NCBI RefSeq assembly: GCF_000016985.1
Contig: NC_009633.1
Span: 2,108,001-2,172,000, forward strand
From: Alkaliphilus metalliredigens QYMF
GTDB lineage: Bacteria; Bacillota; Clostridia; Peptostreptococcales; Natronincolaceae
DNA: 64,000 bases
Direction: 5' to 3'
In this document: piece after piece, positions 51,792-60,698 of the stretch
Numbering within the stretch: position 1 is the first letter of the stretch
How the letters are laid out: each line of letters begins with the position of its first letter
The notes under the pieces: generated by a model
Told to the model about the DNA's origin: nothing
The model's database searches: none
Seen by the model: the letters and a program-made list of their open reading frames with translations, nothing else
Made by a program: the position numbers and the translations under genes

Positions 51792-52670
51792 ATGGATACT
51801 TTTATACAGCAACTCATCAATGGATTGTCTATTGGAAGTGTATATGCACTAATGGCGGTAGGGTATTCTTTAGTATATAGTATTATGAATTTTAGTAACT
51901 TTGCCCATGGTGGCGTCATTATGATTGGGGCGTATTTTGGTTTTTATGCAATGACAGCCCTAAACTTACCCTTTATTGCGGCCTTTGCACTGGCAGCGGC
52001 AGGCTCGGGTATTTTAGCGATTTTATTGGAACGAATTGCCTATAGACCCTTGAGAAAAAGAAATGCCCCCTTTTTGTATTTTATTATCTCAGCCATGGGT
52101 GCATCTATATTTTTAGAGAATATTGTAATCGCAACAGTTGGACCTACATTTAGAACCTATCCAAGGGTTTTTGACTCAGCACCCATTAGTTTTGGGGCGA
52201 TTTCCATAGGAAGACTAGACATAACGATGTTTATCATATCTGCCATTAGCCTATCTATTTTGATGTACATTATCGGAAAGACAAGAACGGGTATGGGGAT
52301 TCGAGCAACCTCATATAGTGAAAGAGCCAGCGCTTTGATGGGGGTTAATACTGATCGAATTATATTCATTGTTTTTGGGTTAGGAGGCGTCTTGGCAGGA
52401 ATTGCGGGTATGCTTTTTGGCATGAAATATACGGTCTATCCTCAAATTGGTTTTATCACCATGAAATCATTTATCGCTGCAGTATTTGGAGGTCTAGGAA
52501 GTCTTCCCGGTGCAGTGATCGGTTCCGTACTTCTTGGTACCATCGAAACAATAACTGCTGGTTATATTTCATCTCAGTATCGAGACCTGATCGCTTTTGT
52601 GTTGTTAATCCTTGTATTAATAATTCGTCCTTCTGGTCTCATGGGTAAACCAACTGAGGATAAGGCATAG
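51792..52670 (+). CDS. livH: Branched-chain amino acid ABC importer permease LivH
   Basis: A 292-residue inner-membrane protein with about eight hydrophobic segments. Family text: LINGLSIGSVYALMAVGYSLVYSIMNFSNFAHGGVIMIGAY near the start and FGGLGSLPGAVIGSVLLGTIETI near the end. Start behind GGGAGGG. Followed by livM after a few bases. Confidence 0.9.
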   Translation: MDTFIQQLINGLSIGSVYALMAVGYSLVYSIMNFSNFAHGGVIMIGAYFGFYAMTALNLPFIAAFALAAAGSGILAILLERIAYRPLRKRNAPFLYFIISAMGASIFLENIVIATVGPTFRTYPRVFDSAPISFGAISIGRLDITMFIISAISLSILMYIIGKTRTGMGIRATSYSERASALMGVNTDRIIFIVFGLGGVLAGIAGMLFGMKYTVYPQIGFITMKSFIAAVFGGLGSLPGAVIGSVLLGTIETITAGYISSQYRDLIAFVLLILVLIIRPSGLMGKPTEDKA

Positions 52671-52681
52671 GGGGTGTTGTG

Positions 52682-53578
52682 ATGGATTGGTTTTATCTAA
52701 AAGGAATTTTAATCTTATCAGGGATCAATTTAATGGCAGTACTGGGTCTTTCTTTGCTAACGGGTTTTACAGGATTGTTTTCATTTGGACATGCAGGCTT
52801 CATGGCCATTGGTGCTTACGTAACTGCCTCCATGACGGTTAAATTTGGACTGCCCTTTATTCCCGCCTTATTAATCGGCGCAATGGTGGCTTCATTGGTG
52901 AGTCTTTTTATTGGCAGATGGACCCTCAATTTAAAGGGTGATTACTTTTGTATTGCTACCCTTGGTTTTGGAGAAGCCATTCGTCTGATACTAGACAATG
53001 TGCAATACTTTGGAGGAGCCAGAGGGTGGCCGGGTATACCACTCTATACAAATCTGACAAATGTACTGGTGATGAATATTATCGGGGTTATTATATTAGT
53101 GAATCTGATTAGATCCAGACATGGCAGAAATATGAAGGCCATTAGAGAAGAAGAGCTGGCATCTCAAATCATTGGAATCAATGTATTTAAGTACAAACTA
53201 ACCTCTCTGGCCATTAGTGCTGCCTATGCAGGCATTGCAGGAGGGATGCTTGCCCATTACACAGGTTTCATTCAACCTAAAATGTTTCAACTGATCAAGT
53301 CCACTGAATTGACCATTATTGTCATCTTTGGGGGTCTGGGCAGTATTTCCGGAAGTGTGATTGGTGCCATTGTATTAACTGCATTGCCGGAATTATTAAG
53401 AACATTTGCAAGGTGGAGATTGGTGGTATATGGTGCATCTGTTATCTTTATTATGATTACCCGACCCCAGGGATTAATGGGGGGATATGAAATAACCCCA
53501 ACAAACATCAAAAAACTTATCTCTCATATTTTATCATTAGGTAATAAAAAACATTCCCTGGGGGGAGATAATAAATGA
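52682..53578 (+). CDS. livM: Branched-chain amino acid ABC importer permease LivM
   Basis: A 298-residue permease, partner of LivH. Recognised by GLSLLTGFTGLFSFGHAGFMAIGAYV, the LNLKGDYFCIATLGFGEAIRLI stretch, and IVIFGGLGSISGSVIGAIVLTALPELLR. The start may be GTG 52679 or ATG 52682; both follow AGGGGGTG. It overlaps livG by four bases. Confidence 0.9.
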   Translation: MDWFYLKGILILSGINLMAVLGLSLLTGFTGLFSFGHAGFMAIGAYVTASMTVKFGLPFIPALLIGAMVASLVSLFIGRWTLNLKGDYFCIATLGFGEAIRLILDNVQYFGGARGWPGIPLYTNLTNVLVMNIIGVIILVNLIRSRHGRNMKAIREEELASQIIGINVFKYKLTSLAISAAYAGIAGGMLAHYTGFIQPKMFQLIKSTELTIIVIFGGLGSISGSVIGAIVLTALPELLRTFARWRLVVYGASVIFIMITRPQGLMGGYEITPTNIKKLISHILSLGNKKHSLGGDNK

Positions 53579-54348
53579 CACTTTTAGAGCTTAAGAATGT
53601 AACGAAAAAATTCGGTGGATTAACGGCCGTAGGAAATATGGATTTAAAGCTTGAAAAGGACAGCATTTTAGGTTTGATCGGGCCCAATGGTGCAGGAAAA
53701 ACAACAATATTCAATTTAATAACTGGTATTTACAGGGTCACTGAGGGGGATATTATTTTTGAAAACAAACCAATTAATCACTTAGAGCCCTTTCAGGTTG
53801 CAGATGCAGGGATTACCAGAACATTTCAGAACATCCGCCTCTTTAAAGAATTATCAACATATGATAACATTTTGACCGCATGTCATTACAATACAAATTA
53901 TACAATTATGGACTCTGTCTTACGAAATAAGAAATATCGGGAAGGAGAGAAAAAGCTCCATAAACAGGTGACTGACCTACTGGATATTATGGAACTGACC
54001 GATAGAAAGGATTTAGTTGCAGGGAACCTACCCTATGGTTTGCAAAGAAGATTGGAAATTGCAAGGGCCCTAGCCCTTCATCCAAAACTCTTGCTTTTAG
54101 ATGAACCCGCTGCTGGCATGAACCCTGATGAAACCATAAAGTTGATGAAGTTAATCAAAGAAGTTAGGAAGCAATTCGATTTGACAGTCCTTGTGATTGA
54201 GCATCATATGGATCTCATCATGGGTATTTGTGATCAAGTTGTTGTTTTGAATTTTGGAAAAAAGCTGGCAGAGGGAAACACCCAAGAAATTCAGAGTAAT
54301 CCTAAAGTCATTGAGGCATATCTTGGGGAGGAGGAAATCATTTGTTAA
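53575..54348 (+). CDS. livG: Branched-chain amino acid ABC importer ATPase LivG
   Basis: A 257-residue ATPase. Walker A GPNGAGKTT, LivG-specific AGITRTFQNIRLF, a signature region reading LPYGLQRRLEIARAL (LSGGQ replaced by PYGLQ, as is common in LivG), and Walker B LLLLDEPAAGMNPDE. ATG start behind GGGGGGAG; overlaps livF by seven bases. Confidence 0.9.
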   Translation: MTLLELKNVTKKFGGLTAVGNMDLKLEKDSILGLIGPNGAGKTTIFNLITGIYRVTEGDIIFENKPINHLEPFQVADAGITRTFQNIRLFKELSTYDNILTACHYNTNYTIMDSVLRNKKYREGEKKLHKQVTDLLDIMELTDRKDLVAGNLPYGLQRRLEIARALALHPKLLLLDEPAAGMNPDETIKLMKLIKEVRKQFDLTVLVIEHHMDLIMGICDQVVVLNFGKKLAEGNTQEIQSNPKVIEAYLGEEEIIC

Positions 54349-55064
54349 AGGTTGATAATCTCAGTGTGTATTATGGAGGTATCCATGCCTTGAAGGGTGT
54401 TTCAATAGCCGTTGAAGAGGGGCAAATTGTATCCATCATTGGATCAAATGGAGCAGGAAAATCAACCCTCTTAAATACGATTTCAGGTATGGTGAAACGA
54501 AAAGGAGGATCCATCCTTTATAAGGGAAAAGAAATCCCTAAACTTCCTTATCATATTGTTAAAATAGGGATTTGTCAGGTGCCGGAGGGTCGTCTGATTT
54601 TTGCAAATTTAACTGTGAAAGAAAATTTGATGATGGGTGCCTATTTGAGAAGAGATAAAGAACAAATTGCAAAGGACCTTGAAAAGGTTTATGAGCTCTT
54701 CCCCAGATTGTTAGAGAGATTAACTCAAATGGCAGGGACCCTAAGTGGTGGTGAGGAACAAATGTTGGCCATGGGTAGAGGTCTCATGAGTAATCCTGAC
54801 TTGATATTGCTAGATGAACCCTCATTAGGGTTGGCGCCCCTATTGGTCAAGACTATTTTTGAAATTATTGAAGATATAAAGAAATTGAACAAAACCATAT
54901 TATTAGTAGAGCAAAATGCATATAAAGCCCTATCCGTTGCAGATTTTGGCTATGTACTAGAACAAGGAAAGGTAACCAAGGCAGGGAATGCAAAGGAGTT
55001 AATTCAAGATAAATCGATTCTAGAGGCCTATCTTGGAAAAAAGGAAATCCAAATCAATCTGTAA
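54342..55064 (+). CDS. livF: Branched-chain amino acid ABC importer ATPase LivF
   Basis: A 240-residue ATPase. Walker A GSNGAGKST, Q-loop ICQVPEGRLIFANLTVKENL (the VPEGR motif is typical of LivF), signature LSGGEEQM, Walker B LILLDEPSLGLAP. TTG start behind GGGGAGGAGG. Last gene of the liv set. Confidence 0.9.
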   Translation: MLKVDNLSVYYGGIHALKGVSIAVEEGQIVSIIGSNGAGKSTLLNTISGMVKRKGGSILYKGKEIPKLPYHIVKIGICQVPEGRLIFANLTVKENLMMGAYLRRDKEQIAKDLEKVYELFPRLLERLTQMAGTLSGGEEQMLAMGRGLMSNPDLILLDEPSLGLAPLLVKTIFEIIEDIKKLNKTILLVEQNAYKALSVADFGYVLEQGKVTKAGNAKELIQDKSILEAYLGKKEIQINL

Positions 55065-55070
55065 TTTGGT

Positions 55071-55104
55071 AAAAGGAGCTCATTTTATAGAGCCCCTTTT
55101 TATT
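55071..55104 (+). terminator. Terminator of the liv operon
   Basis: AAAAGGAGCTC (55071-55081) pairs with GAGCCCCTTTT (55090-55100) with one mismatch, followed by T. Confidence 0.8.
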
Positions 55105-55446
55105 GAAATCTGTTGTTATATCTGTTCTTCTTTTGTAAACTGCCATAGAGAAATTTTTTTATAAAGTTTTCCGCAAATTATTATTCGATTGTGTGGCTAG
55201 TAACGTAAGCTTGTCGTTACATAAATTAAGCAATATGAAGCTGAAAATGGTTACCATGTACCTAGGCAGGATATAATACTATTATACAAACAAGTAATTG
55301 AACACATAATATAAACTCAGAAAACTGAGGAATTGCATATTTAAAGTTTGAGTTATGTTTTACATCTTCTGAAATGGTCATTCATTAAAAGTAATATGCA
55401 ATTTCCTCGATTAATTATAAAAAGACAAAAAAGAAAAGGAGATACC
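55105..55446. other. Intergenic region with inverted repeat 55327-55408
   Basis: No gene before the chosen selO start. GAGGAATTGCATATT (55327-55341) and AATATGCAATTTCCTC (55393-55408) are inverted copies differing by one base insertion, 51 bases apart. They may form a leader fold upstream of selO. Confidence 0.5.
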
Positions 55447-56922
55447 ATGACAAAGACAAAAGAAATAATAAAAACAGGATGGAATTTAGACAGCACTTAT
55501 GCACATTTACCCAAACAATTTTTTACTATCATAACCCCAAATCCAGTATCCGCACCGAAGTTGGTTATTCTTAATGAACCATTGGCAACAGTATTGGGGT
55601 TGGATAGTGAAGCTCTGCAAAGTAAGGATAGCTTAGAGGTACTTGCTGGCAACAGAGCTCTTGAAGGTGCTTTGCCTCTTGCTCAAGCCTACGCTGGCCA
55701 TCAATTTGGGCATTTTGCCTTGTTAGGAGACGGTCGGGCACTGCTCCTTGGTGAGCAAATCACCCCCTCAGGTGAACGGTTTGATCTTCAGCTCAAGGGT
55801 TCAGGCCCAACACCATATTCCCGGGGAGGTGATGGTCGGGCGTCACTTGGACCGATGCTACGGGAATATATCATAAGCGAAGCAATGCATGCCCTAGGTA
55901 TTGCCACCACCCGAAGCCTAGCAGTGGTGACAACCGGTGAAGCAGTCATCCGGGAAACCGATCTACCCGGTGCAATTCTAACCCGTGTAGCGGCTAGTCA
56001 TCTGCGGGTGGGAACATTTGAATATATTGCAAAATGGGGAACCGTTCAGGAACTAAGGGCTCTGGCTGACTATACATTACAACGTCATTTTCCAGAGGTA
56101 GGCGCTGTTGAGAACCCCTACTTATCTTTGGTTCAGGAAGTAATCAAGGGCCAAGCAGCGTTGATAGCTAAATGGCAGCTTGTTGGCTTTATTCATGGGG
56201 TGATGAACACCGACAACATGACCATTAGTGGAGAAACAATTGATTATGGTCCTTGCGCCTTTATGGATTCCTATGACCCTAAAACAGTATTCAGTTCCAT
56301 TGATCGCCAAGGTCGCTATGCTTATGGCAACCAGCCCCATATTGCGGGATGGAACCTGGCGCGATTTGCTGAAACCCTTTTGCCACTGCTACATGAGGAT
56401 CAGGATGAGGCTGTCAAACTGGCACAGGATGAAATTTCTAGATTCATCCAGTTGTATCATAGTCACTGGCTCACAGGAATGAGAGCCAAATTAGGAATAT
56501 TTAATGAAGAGGTACAAGATGAATCCCTGATTGAGGAACTGCTCAAGATGATGGAGAAAAATCATGCAGACTATACCAATACATTCAGAGCATTGTCATT
56601 TGAAACCCTGGAGGGCACGGCCCTGTTTGGCACCACAGAATTTGCCCAGTGGCATGAGCTGTGGCGGGCGAGACTCAATAGACAGCAGGAATCGAAAGAC
56701 GCTTCCCAGCAGTTGATGCAAAATAGCAATCCTGGGGTAATCCCCCGAAACCACCGAGTAGAAGCTGCACTAGATGCCGCGGTGAAACAAGGGGATTACA
56801 GTGTGATGGAGCAGCTTCTCAATGTGCTTTCGAAGCCCTACGCTCACTCACCGGAACAGGCAGAATACTGCATGCCCCCTGCACCATCAAATCGTCCTTA
56901 CCGAACATTTTGTGGTACGTAA
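55447..56922 (+). CDS. selO: Protein adenylyltransferase SelO (YdiU family)
   Basis: A 491-residue pseudokinase-fold protein that transfers AMP from ATP to Ser/Thr/Tyr of target proteins, linked in bacteria to oxidative stress. Family landmarks are [87 protein letters not shown] (metal and ATP site) and the C-terminal YRTFCGT with the conserved Cys near the end. Start at 55447 behind AAAGGAG; the 33-residue upstream frame extension has no likeness to the family. Stands alone between liv and an amidase gene. Base composition is slightly richer in GC than neighbours by eye. Confidence 0.92.
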   Translation: MTKTKEIIKTGWNLDSTYAHLPKQFFTIITPNPVSAPKLVILNEPLATVLGLDSEALQSKDSLEVLAGNRALEGALPLAQAYAGHQFGHFALLGDGRALLLGEQITPSGERFDLQLKGSGPTPYSRGGDGRASLGPMLREYIISEAMHALGIATTRSLAVVTTGEAVIRETDLPGAILTRVAASHLRVGTFEYIAKWGTVQELRALADYTLQRHFPEVGAVENPYLSLVQEVIKGQAALIAKWQLVGFIHGVMNTDNMTISGETIDYGPCAFMDSYDPKTVFSSIDRQGRYAYGNQPHIAGWNLARFAETLLPLLHEDQDEAVKLAQDEISRFIQLYHSHWLTGMRAKLGIFNEEVQDESLIEELLKMMEKNHADYTNTFRALSFETLEGTALFGTTEFAQWHELWRARLNRQQESKDASQQLMQNSNPGVIPRNHRVEAALDAAVKQGDYSVMEQLLNVLSKPYAHSPEQAEYCMPPAPSNRPYRTFCGT

Positions 56923-56948
56923 TCTGAATGTTTCATAACGGGAGTTTG

Positions 56949-57006
56949 GGGTCAGGCTTGACCAGTTGACAAAAGAGAAATCATGTCAATTTATCAAGCC
57001 TGGCCC
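56949..57006. repeat. REP-like nested palindrome
   Basis: GGGTCAGGCTTGA (56949-56961) pairs with TCAAGCCTGGCCC (56994-57006) with one G:U, enclosing TTGACA (56966-56971) and TGTCAA (56984-56989). GGGGTCAGGCTTG-type palindromes are a known style of REP element mobilised by Y1 (RAYT) transposases; here a solitary copy. It could also act as the selO terminator. Confidence 0.65.
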
Positions 57007-57165
57007 TGTTTTGTACTGTTTTCACCTTAAAGCAAATCTAATGTTGATTTTCAATGACTTTTTTAAGGATTGATAACAATATTGAAATGTGAAAGAGATC
57101 CAATGCAGATATATAGAATGCTATGGGGTTCACAGACTTAGATCACTGAGAGAGGAGATGATGAC

Positions 57166-57975
57166 GTGTTTCAGGTAGCAGGAATTCAAATGACACCTAT
57201 TATGAATGACGTAGAGGCTAATCTTAAGCGTGGACAGCATTTTATTCAACAGGCAGCGGCCCAAGAGGTAGACTTAATTGTTTTGCCAGAACTATGGACC
57301 ACGGGGTACTATCTGTCTAAGGAGTCTTTCAAACAATTGGCTGAACATAAGGATGGGAGAACCGTTACGTTGATGCAAGATCAGGCACTTCGTTCTAATG
57401 CTTCAATTATTTGTCCATTTGTTGAAATAACAGAAGATAAAAAGCTCTATATAGCCGCTGCGGTAATCGATCACAGAGGAGAACTAAGAGGAACAGTGCA
57501 TAAAAGTCTGCTTTGGGGGCGAGAACAACAAATTTTTGAAGAAGGAAACATTGAATATCCAGTTTTTGATACGAAGATAGGGAAGGTAGGTATTTTGATT
57601 TGCTACGAGATGGAATTCCCTGAGACAAGTCGTTTGCTGGCTTTACAGGGAGTGGAAATGATTGTTTGTCCTTCGGTATGGAGTCTGTCAGCTTCTCATC
57701 GTTGGGATATTCAATTGCCTGCAAGGGCCTTGGATAATACTGTCTATGTTTTCGGTGTCAATACCGTTGGTAATAATAGCTGTGGTAAAAGCAAGCTAGT
57801 GAGCCCTTTAGGTGATGTTTTAGCAGAGGCATCGGATAGAAAAGAAGAGTTGCTCATTCGAGCTATTGATAAAGAGGCACTGGATTGGGCCCGGGAAACC
57901 GTACCTTATCTACATGATTATGAAAAGAAACTGACACCTGGTGGCGTCAATAAGATACCCACGCCAATTCTTTAA
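57166..57975 (+). CDS. Carbon-nitrogen hydrolase (nitrilase superfamily amidase)
   Basis: A 269-residue cytoplasmic amidase. The catalytic Glu-Lys-Cys triad is visible: Glu in LIVLPELWTTGYY, Lys in GTVHKSLLWG, Cys in VGILICYEMEFPE. The form resembles omega-amidase/Nit2-type enzymes that hydrolyse small amides such as alpha-keto-glutaramate, but substrate cannot be read. Starts at GTG (57166) behind GAGAGGAGATG. Monocistronic with its own terminator. Confidence 0.85.
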   Translation: MFQVAGIQMTPIMNDVEANLKRGQHFIQQAAAQEVDLIVLPELWTTGYYLSKESFKQLAEHKDGRTVTLMQDQALRSNASIICPFVEITEDKKLYIAAAVIDHRGELRGTVHKSLLWGREQQIFEEGNIEYPVFDTKIGKVGILICYEMEFPETSRLLALQGVEMIVCPSVWSLSASHRWDIQLPARALDNTVYVFGVNTVGNNSCGKSKLVSPLGDVLAEASDRKEELLIRAIDKEALDWARETVPYLHDYEKKLTPGGVNKIPTPIL

Positions 57976-58028
57976 TAAGAGTGCATAAAAAACTGTAAAA
58001 TTAAACAAAATGCCTCTATAATGATAGA

Positions 58029-58066
58029 AAACCCCTTCTGATGAAAAGTCATAAGGGGTTTTTTCT
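58029..58066 (+). terminator. Rho-independent terminator
   Basis: AAACCCCTT...TGA pairs with TCA...AAGGGGTTT (58029-58061) around an AAAAG-type loop, with T6 after. Confidence 0.87.
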
Positions 58067-58128
58067 TTATCTGAAACAAAAAAATCGATTGCTCAGAGAC
58101 ACAAAGGATTTTACAAACCAGGATCCAT

Positions 58129-58260
58129 TTACTGATTTATGTGCTTCTCAAACCAATCATAATCAAATTGCACTTTAATTTCCTTGGGGTCCTCAATGCT
58201 ATCATAAAAAGATAATAAAAATCGTAATAGGGCTGGGCGTAAAAGGCATTGATAATTAGA
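58129..58260 (-). pseudogene. C-terminal gene remnant of unknown family
   Basis: On the minus strand an uninterrupted protein-like tail can be read: LRPALLRFLLSFYDS followed by IEDPKEIKVQFDYDWFEKH and a stop at 58129. Upstream of about 58260 the reading degenerates and there is no start. The composition is strongly protein-like, so this appears to be the remaining end of a deleted gene; I cannot name it. Confidence 0.4.
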
Positions 58261-58352
58261 TGAAGTATATTGATAATATATTTGACTTTTGCAATATATA
58301 TAGTGCATTATGAATATATTATATTGAAATATGTAATGTATGGAGGGATGAT

Positions 58353-58547
58353 ATGGCTGTAAGTAGAATGAAAGTAGCTCGAGTGGAAAAAGATTTTACC
58401 CAGGAAGATTTAGCTAATATTGTGGGTGTTACTAGGCAAACCATTAGTCTTATTGAAGGAGGAAAGTATAATCCTTCAATAAAACTATGTATTGAAATAG
58501 CCAAGGCCTTGAATAAGACCTTAAATGATTTGTTTTGGGAAACATAA
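58353..58547 (+). CDS. Small XRE-type helix-turn-helix regulator
   Basis: A 64-residue Cro/XRE regulator consisting only of the DNA-binding domain: FTQEDLANIVGVTRQTISLIEGGKYNPSIKLCIEIAKALNKTLNDLFW. Such mini-regulators usually precede a small membrane protein gene. Start behind GGAGGG. AT-rich palindromic text upstream (58290-58335) may be its operator. Confidence 0.88.
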   Translation: MAVSRMKVARVEKDFTQEDLANIVGVTRQTISLIEGGKYNPSIKLCIEIAKALNKTLNDLFWET

Positions 58548-58589
58548 TTAAATGTAAATGGGAGGTAATTTCAATGAAATTTTTAAAAG

Positions 58590-58874
58590 ATGACTAGATT
58601 TGATAGGTTCTATAGCTGGTTATGCAAAACCCAAATTCGCATCATTGTAGCAGAAGATTATATCACCTTAAGTGGTGCTAAAATGTATACGGACAAGATG
58701 CAATCTACCCTAGAGGGGAAAGCATTGTTAAGAGATAAAAGGATCATTACATATCTAGGTAATGTAATCGTGGCACTGATACTATTATTTGCAATTCTAA
58801 TCAATTACCAAATCATAGATACATTTGAATTGAGGAAAACCTATCATAAATTTAGGCTAAGAAACATTGAGTAG
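58590..58874 (+). CDS. Small membrane protein, possibly 5'-damaged
   Basis: A 94-residue frame with one clear membrane helix (GNVIVALILLFAILINYQII). The good ribosome site (GGGAGG) lies before another ATG at 58574, whose frame stops after seven codons (MKFLKDD); the long frame's own ATG at 58590 has no site. A frameshift near 58590 may have separated the start from the body, or the short peptide may couple translation. XRE plus small membrane protein is a common pair in Firmicutes. Confidence 0.45.
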   Translation: MTRFDRFYSWLCKTQIRIIVAEDYITLSGAKMYTDKMQSTLEGKALLRDKRIITYLGNVIVALILLFAILINYQIIDTFELRKTYHKFRLRNIE

Positions 58875-58893
58875 AACCGTCTCGTATATGAAA

Positions 58894-58949
58894 CCGTACG
58901 TACGGTGGTATTAGAAGTGGGTAGGTAAAATAATTATCTACCCACTTCT
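58894..58949. terminator. Palindrome and bidirectional terminator
   Basis: CCGTACGTACGG (58894-58905) is a perfect palindrome. Then AGAAGTGGGTAG (58913-58924) pairs exactly with CTACCCACTTCT (58938-58949), separating the convergent membrane-protein and TetR genes. Confidence 0.82.
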
Positions 58950-58953
58950 CAAT

Positions 58954-59601
58954 TTATATAAGTAATTTTATTTGTGAATAATCATACTGTTTGCTTGCAG
59001 TATAGGCGTTATGAGATGTTTTGAAAATAATCTTTTCGTGAATTCCTAACAGTTTACTAGTATTAGAAAATATAAGTATAGCCAAATCCTCTATAGGCAT
59101 TTTAATTGTTCCTTCTAAGTAACTCAACATAACCTCTCTTCTTGCACCAAAATCGGCTAATAGAATTCCCTTGTATTGAGATGGAGAAACTCTCAGATGG
59201 TAGTCTTGGATAAAACCTTGATAAATATTACTAATTCTATCGGATAATAATTTATAAAAAGACTTTGTCTTCATAATTTCACCAAAAAATCTTTTGTTAT
59301 TTGGATTAGTTAAAATAACTTTATAAAACACTATAGTTACAAAAAAGTGTTTATAATAAGCGTCTGCACTACTATCTACTTTATCCCAAATAAATTCATA
59401 AATATTGTCTAAATAATCAGCAAAAATATTTATGACAATCGTATCTTTGGTTTTAAAATGATAGGTCAAGTTTCCTAAGGATATATCAAGTTCATCGGCT
59501 ATATCCTTCATTGTAGTTTTTTTATACCCTTTATTGTAGAACATCTCTTTGGCAGTAATATAAATTCTTTCTTTTGTTATTTCACCTTTTGTTTTTTGCA
59601 T
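58954..59601 (-). CDS. TetR family regulator of the methyltransferase operon
   Basis: A 215-residue regulator. DNA-binding domain: ITAKEMFYNKGYKKTTMKDIADELDISLGNLTYHFKTKDTIV. The C-terminal helical domain is unclassified. Start at the ATG 59601 with AAGGGA about nine bases upstream, rather than the TTG at 59610. It is divergent from the methyltransferase genes, with two identical-geometry palindromes between them, so it probably represses that operon until a methylated substrate or a derived ligand binds. Confidence 0.87.
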   Translation of the reverse strand: MQKTKGEITKERIYITAKEMFYNKGYKKTTMKDIADELDISLGNLTYHFKTKDTIVINIFADYLDNIYEFIWDKVDSSADAYYKHFFVTIVFYKVILTNPNNKRFFGEIMKTKSFYKLLSDRISNIYQGFIQDYHLRVSPSQYKGILLADFGARREVMLSYLEGTIKMPIEDLAILIFSNTSKLLGIHEKIIFKTSHNAYTASKQYDYSQIKLLI

Positions 59602-59663
59602 AAAAATCAATCCCTTTTTTTAGATATATAGATTATAACATATTAATAAAAAAAAACGAATTT

Positions 59664-59751
59664 TTAGTAAATTTTTTATTTTTACTAATTTTTCTATTGA
59701 CTTTTTTGAAGGATGGGATTAACATAATAGTAAATATAGAAAATTTACTAT
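59664..59751. promoter_or_regulatory. Promoter flanked by two TetR-type operators
   Basis: TAGTAAA (59665-59671) and TTTACTA (59681-59687) are inverted with a 9-base gap; the same half-sites with the same 9-base gap recur at 59728-59734 and 59744-59750. Between them lie TTGACT (59697-59702) and TAACAT (59720-59725), 17-base spacer, reading toward the methyltransferase genes. Repression of both divergent genes is the simplest reading. Confidence 0.82.
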
Positions 59752-59801
59752 TTTTATAATATTCTGTTTTGCGTAACTAATTAATAAAAGGGGTGATTTC
59801 T

Positions 59802-60626
59802 ATGATTATTATTGGAGAAAAGATCAATGGCACTATTCCAAGTGTAAAAAAAGCCATAGAAGAAAAAGACGAAGCATTTATTCGACAGCGTGCCATAAAA
59901 CAAGTGGAGGACGGAGCAAATTATATTGATGTATGTGCAAGCACAGCACCTGAATTTGAAGTGGAAACATTAAAATGGTTAATAGAGACTGTTCAAGATG
60001 CTGTTGATAAGCCACTATGTATTGACAGTCCAAATGTAAGAACAATAGAAGCAGTTTTAAAGTATGCCAACAAACCTGGTATTATTAACTCTGTATCAGA
60101 AGAGGGCGGAAAGTGCGAAATTATTTATCCCTTAATGCAAGGAACTGCGTGGCAAGTAATTGGTTTAACCTGTGACAGCAAAGGAATTCCATGTGATGTA
60201 CAGACAAAAGTAGACATAGCAAAAACTATGGTAGAAAAGGCAGCAAAGTATGATATTACACCCGACAGAATACATATTGATCCTTTGGTAATGGCACTTT
60301 CTACAGAAAATATATCCTTAACGAATTTTGTTGAGACGTTAAAAGCGATAAAGGGAATCTACCCTACTATCAAGATCACTTCAGGGTTAAGTAATATTTC
60401 ATTCGGTATGCCACTGAGAAAAGTTGTTAATCAAAATTTTTTAACGATAGCAACCTATGTTGGAATGGACTCAGCTATTATGGATCCTTGCAATAGAGAT
60501 CTGATGGCTTCACTTCTAGCAACGGAAGCATTATTAGGTAGAGATAAACACTGTAGAAAGTATGCAACAGCTTATAGAAAGAATAAGATTGGACCCATTA
60601 AAGTAAAAGAGACAGCAAAAGCATAG
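59802..60626 (+). CDS. Methyltetrahydrofolate:corrinoid methyltransferase (MtgA/MtvA-like)
   Basis: A 274-residue pterin-binding TIM-barrel protein. Family text: MIIIGEKINGTIPSVKKAI, GANYIDVCAS, KPLCIDSPNVRTIEAVLK and KITSGLSNISFGMPLRKVVNQNFL. It moves a methyl group from the methyl-corrinoid protein to tetrahydrofolate. Start at 59802 behind AAAGGGGTGA. First gene of a TetR-controlled operon with the corrinoid protein and a UroD-type methyltransferase. The resulting methyl-THF feeds acetyl-CoA synthesis by the acs system at the other end of the window. Confidence 0.88.
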   Translation: MIIIGEKINGTIPSVKKAIEEKDEAFIRQRAIKQVEDGANYIDVCASTAPEFEVETLKWLIETVQDAVDKPLCIDSPNVRTIEAVLKYANKPGIINSVSEEGGKCEIIYPLMQGTAWQVIGLTCDSKGIPCDVQTKVDIAKTMVEKAAKYDITPDRIHIDPLVMALSTENISLTNFVETLKAIKGIYPTIKITSGLSNISFGMPLRKVVNQNFLTIATYVGMDSAIMDPCNRDLMASLLATEALLGRDKHCRKYATAYRKNKIGPIKVKETAKA

Positions 60627-60698
60627 ATGATTTCTATGCAAACGATAACATAGTAAGATTTTAATAGAATTATACAAATTTTAAAGGGGGAGTTTAAA

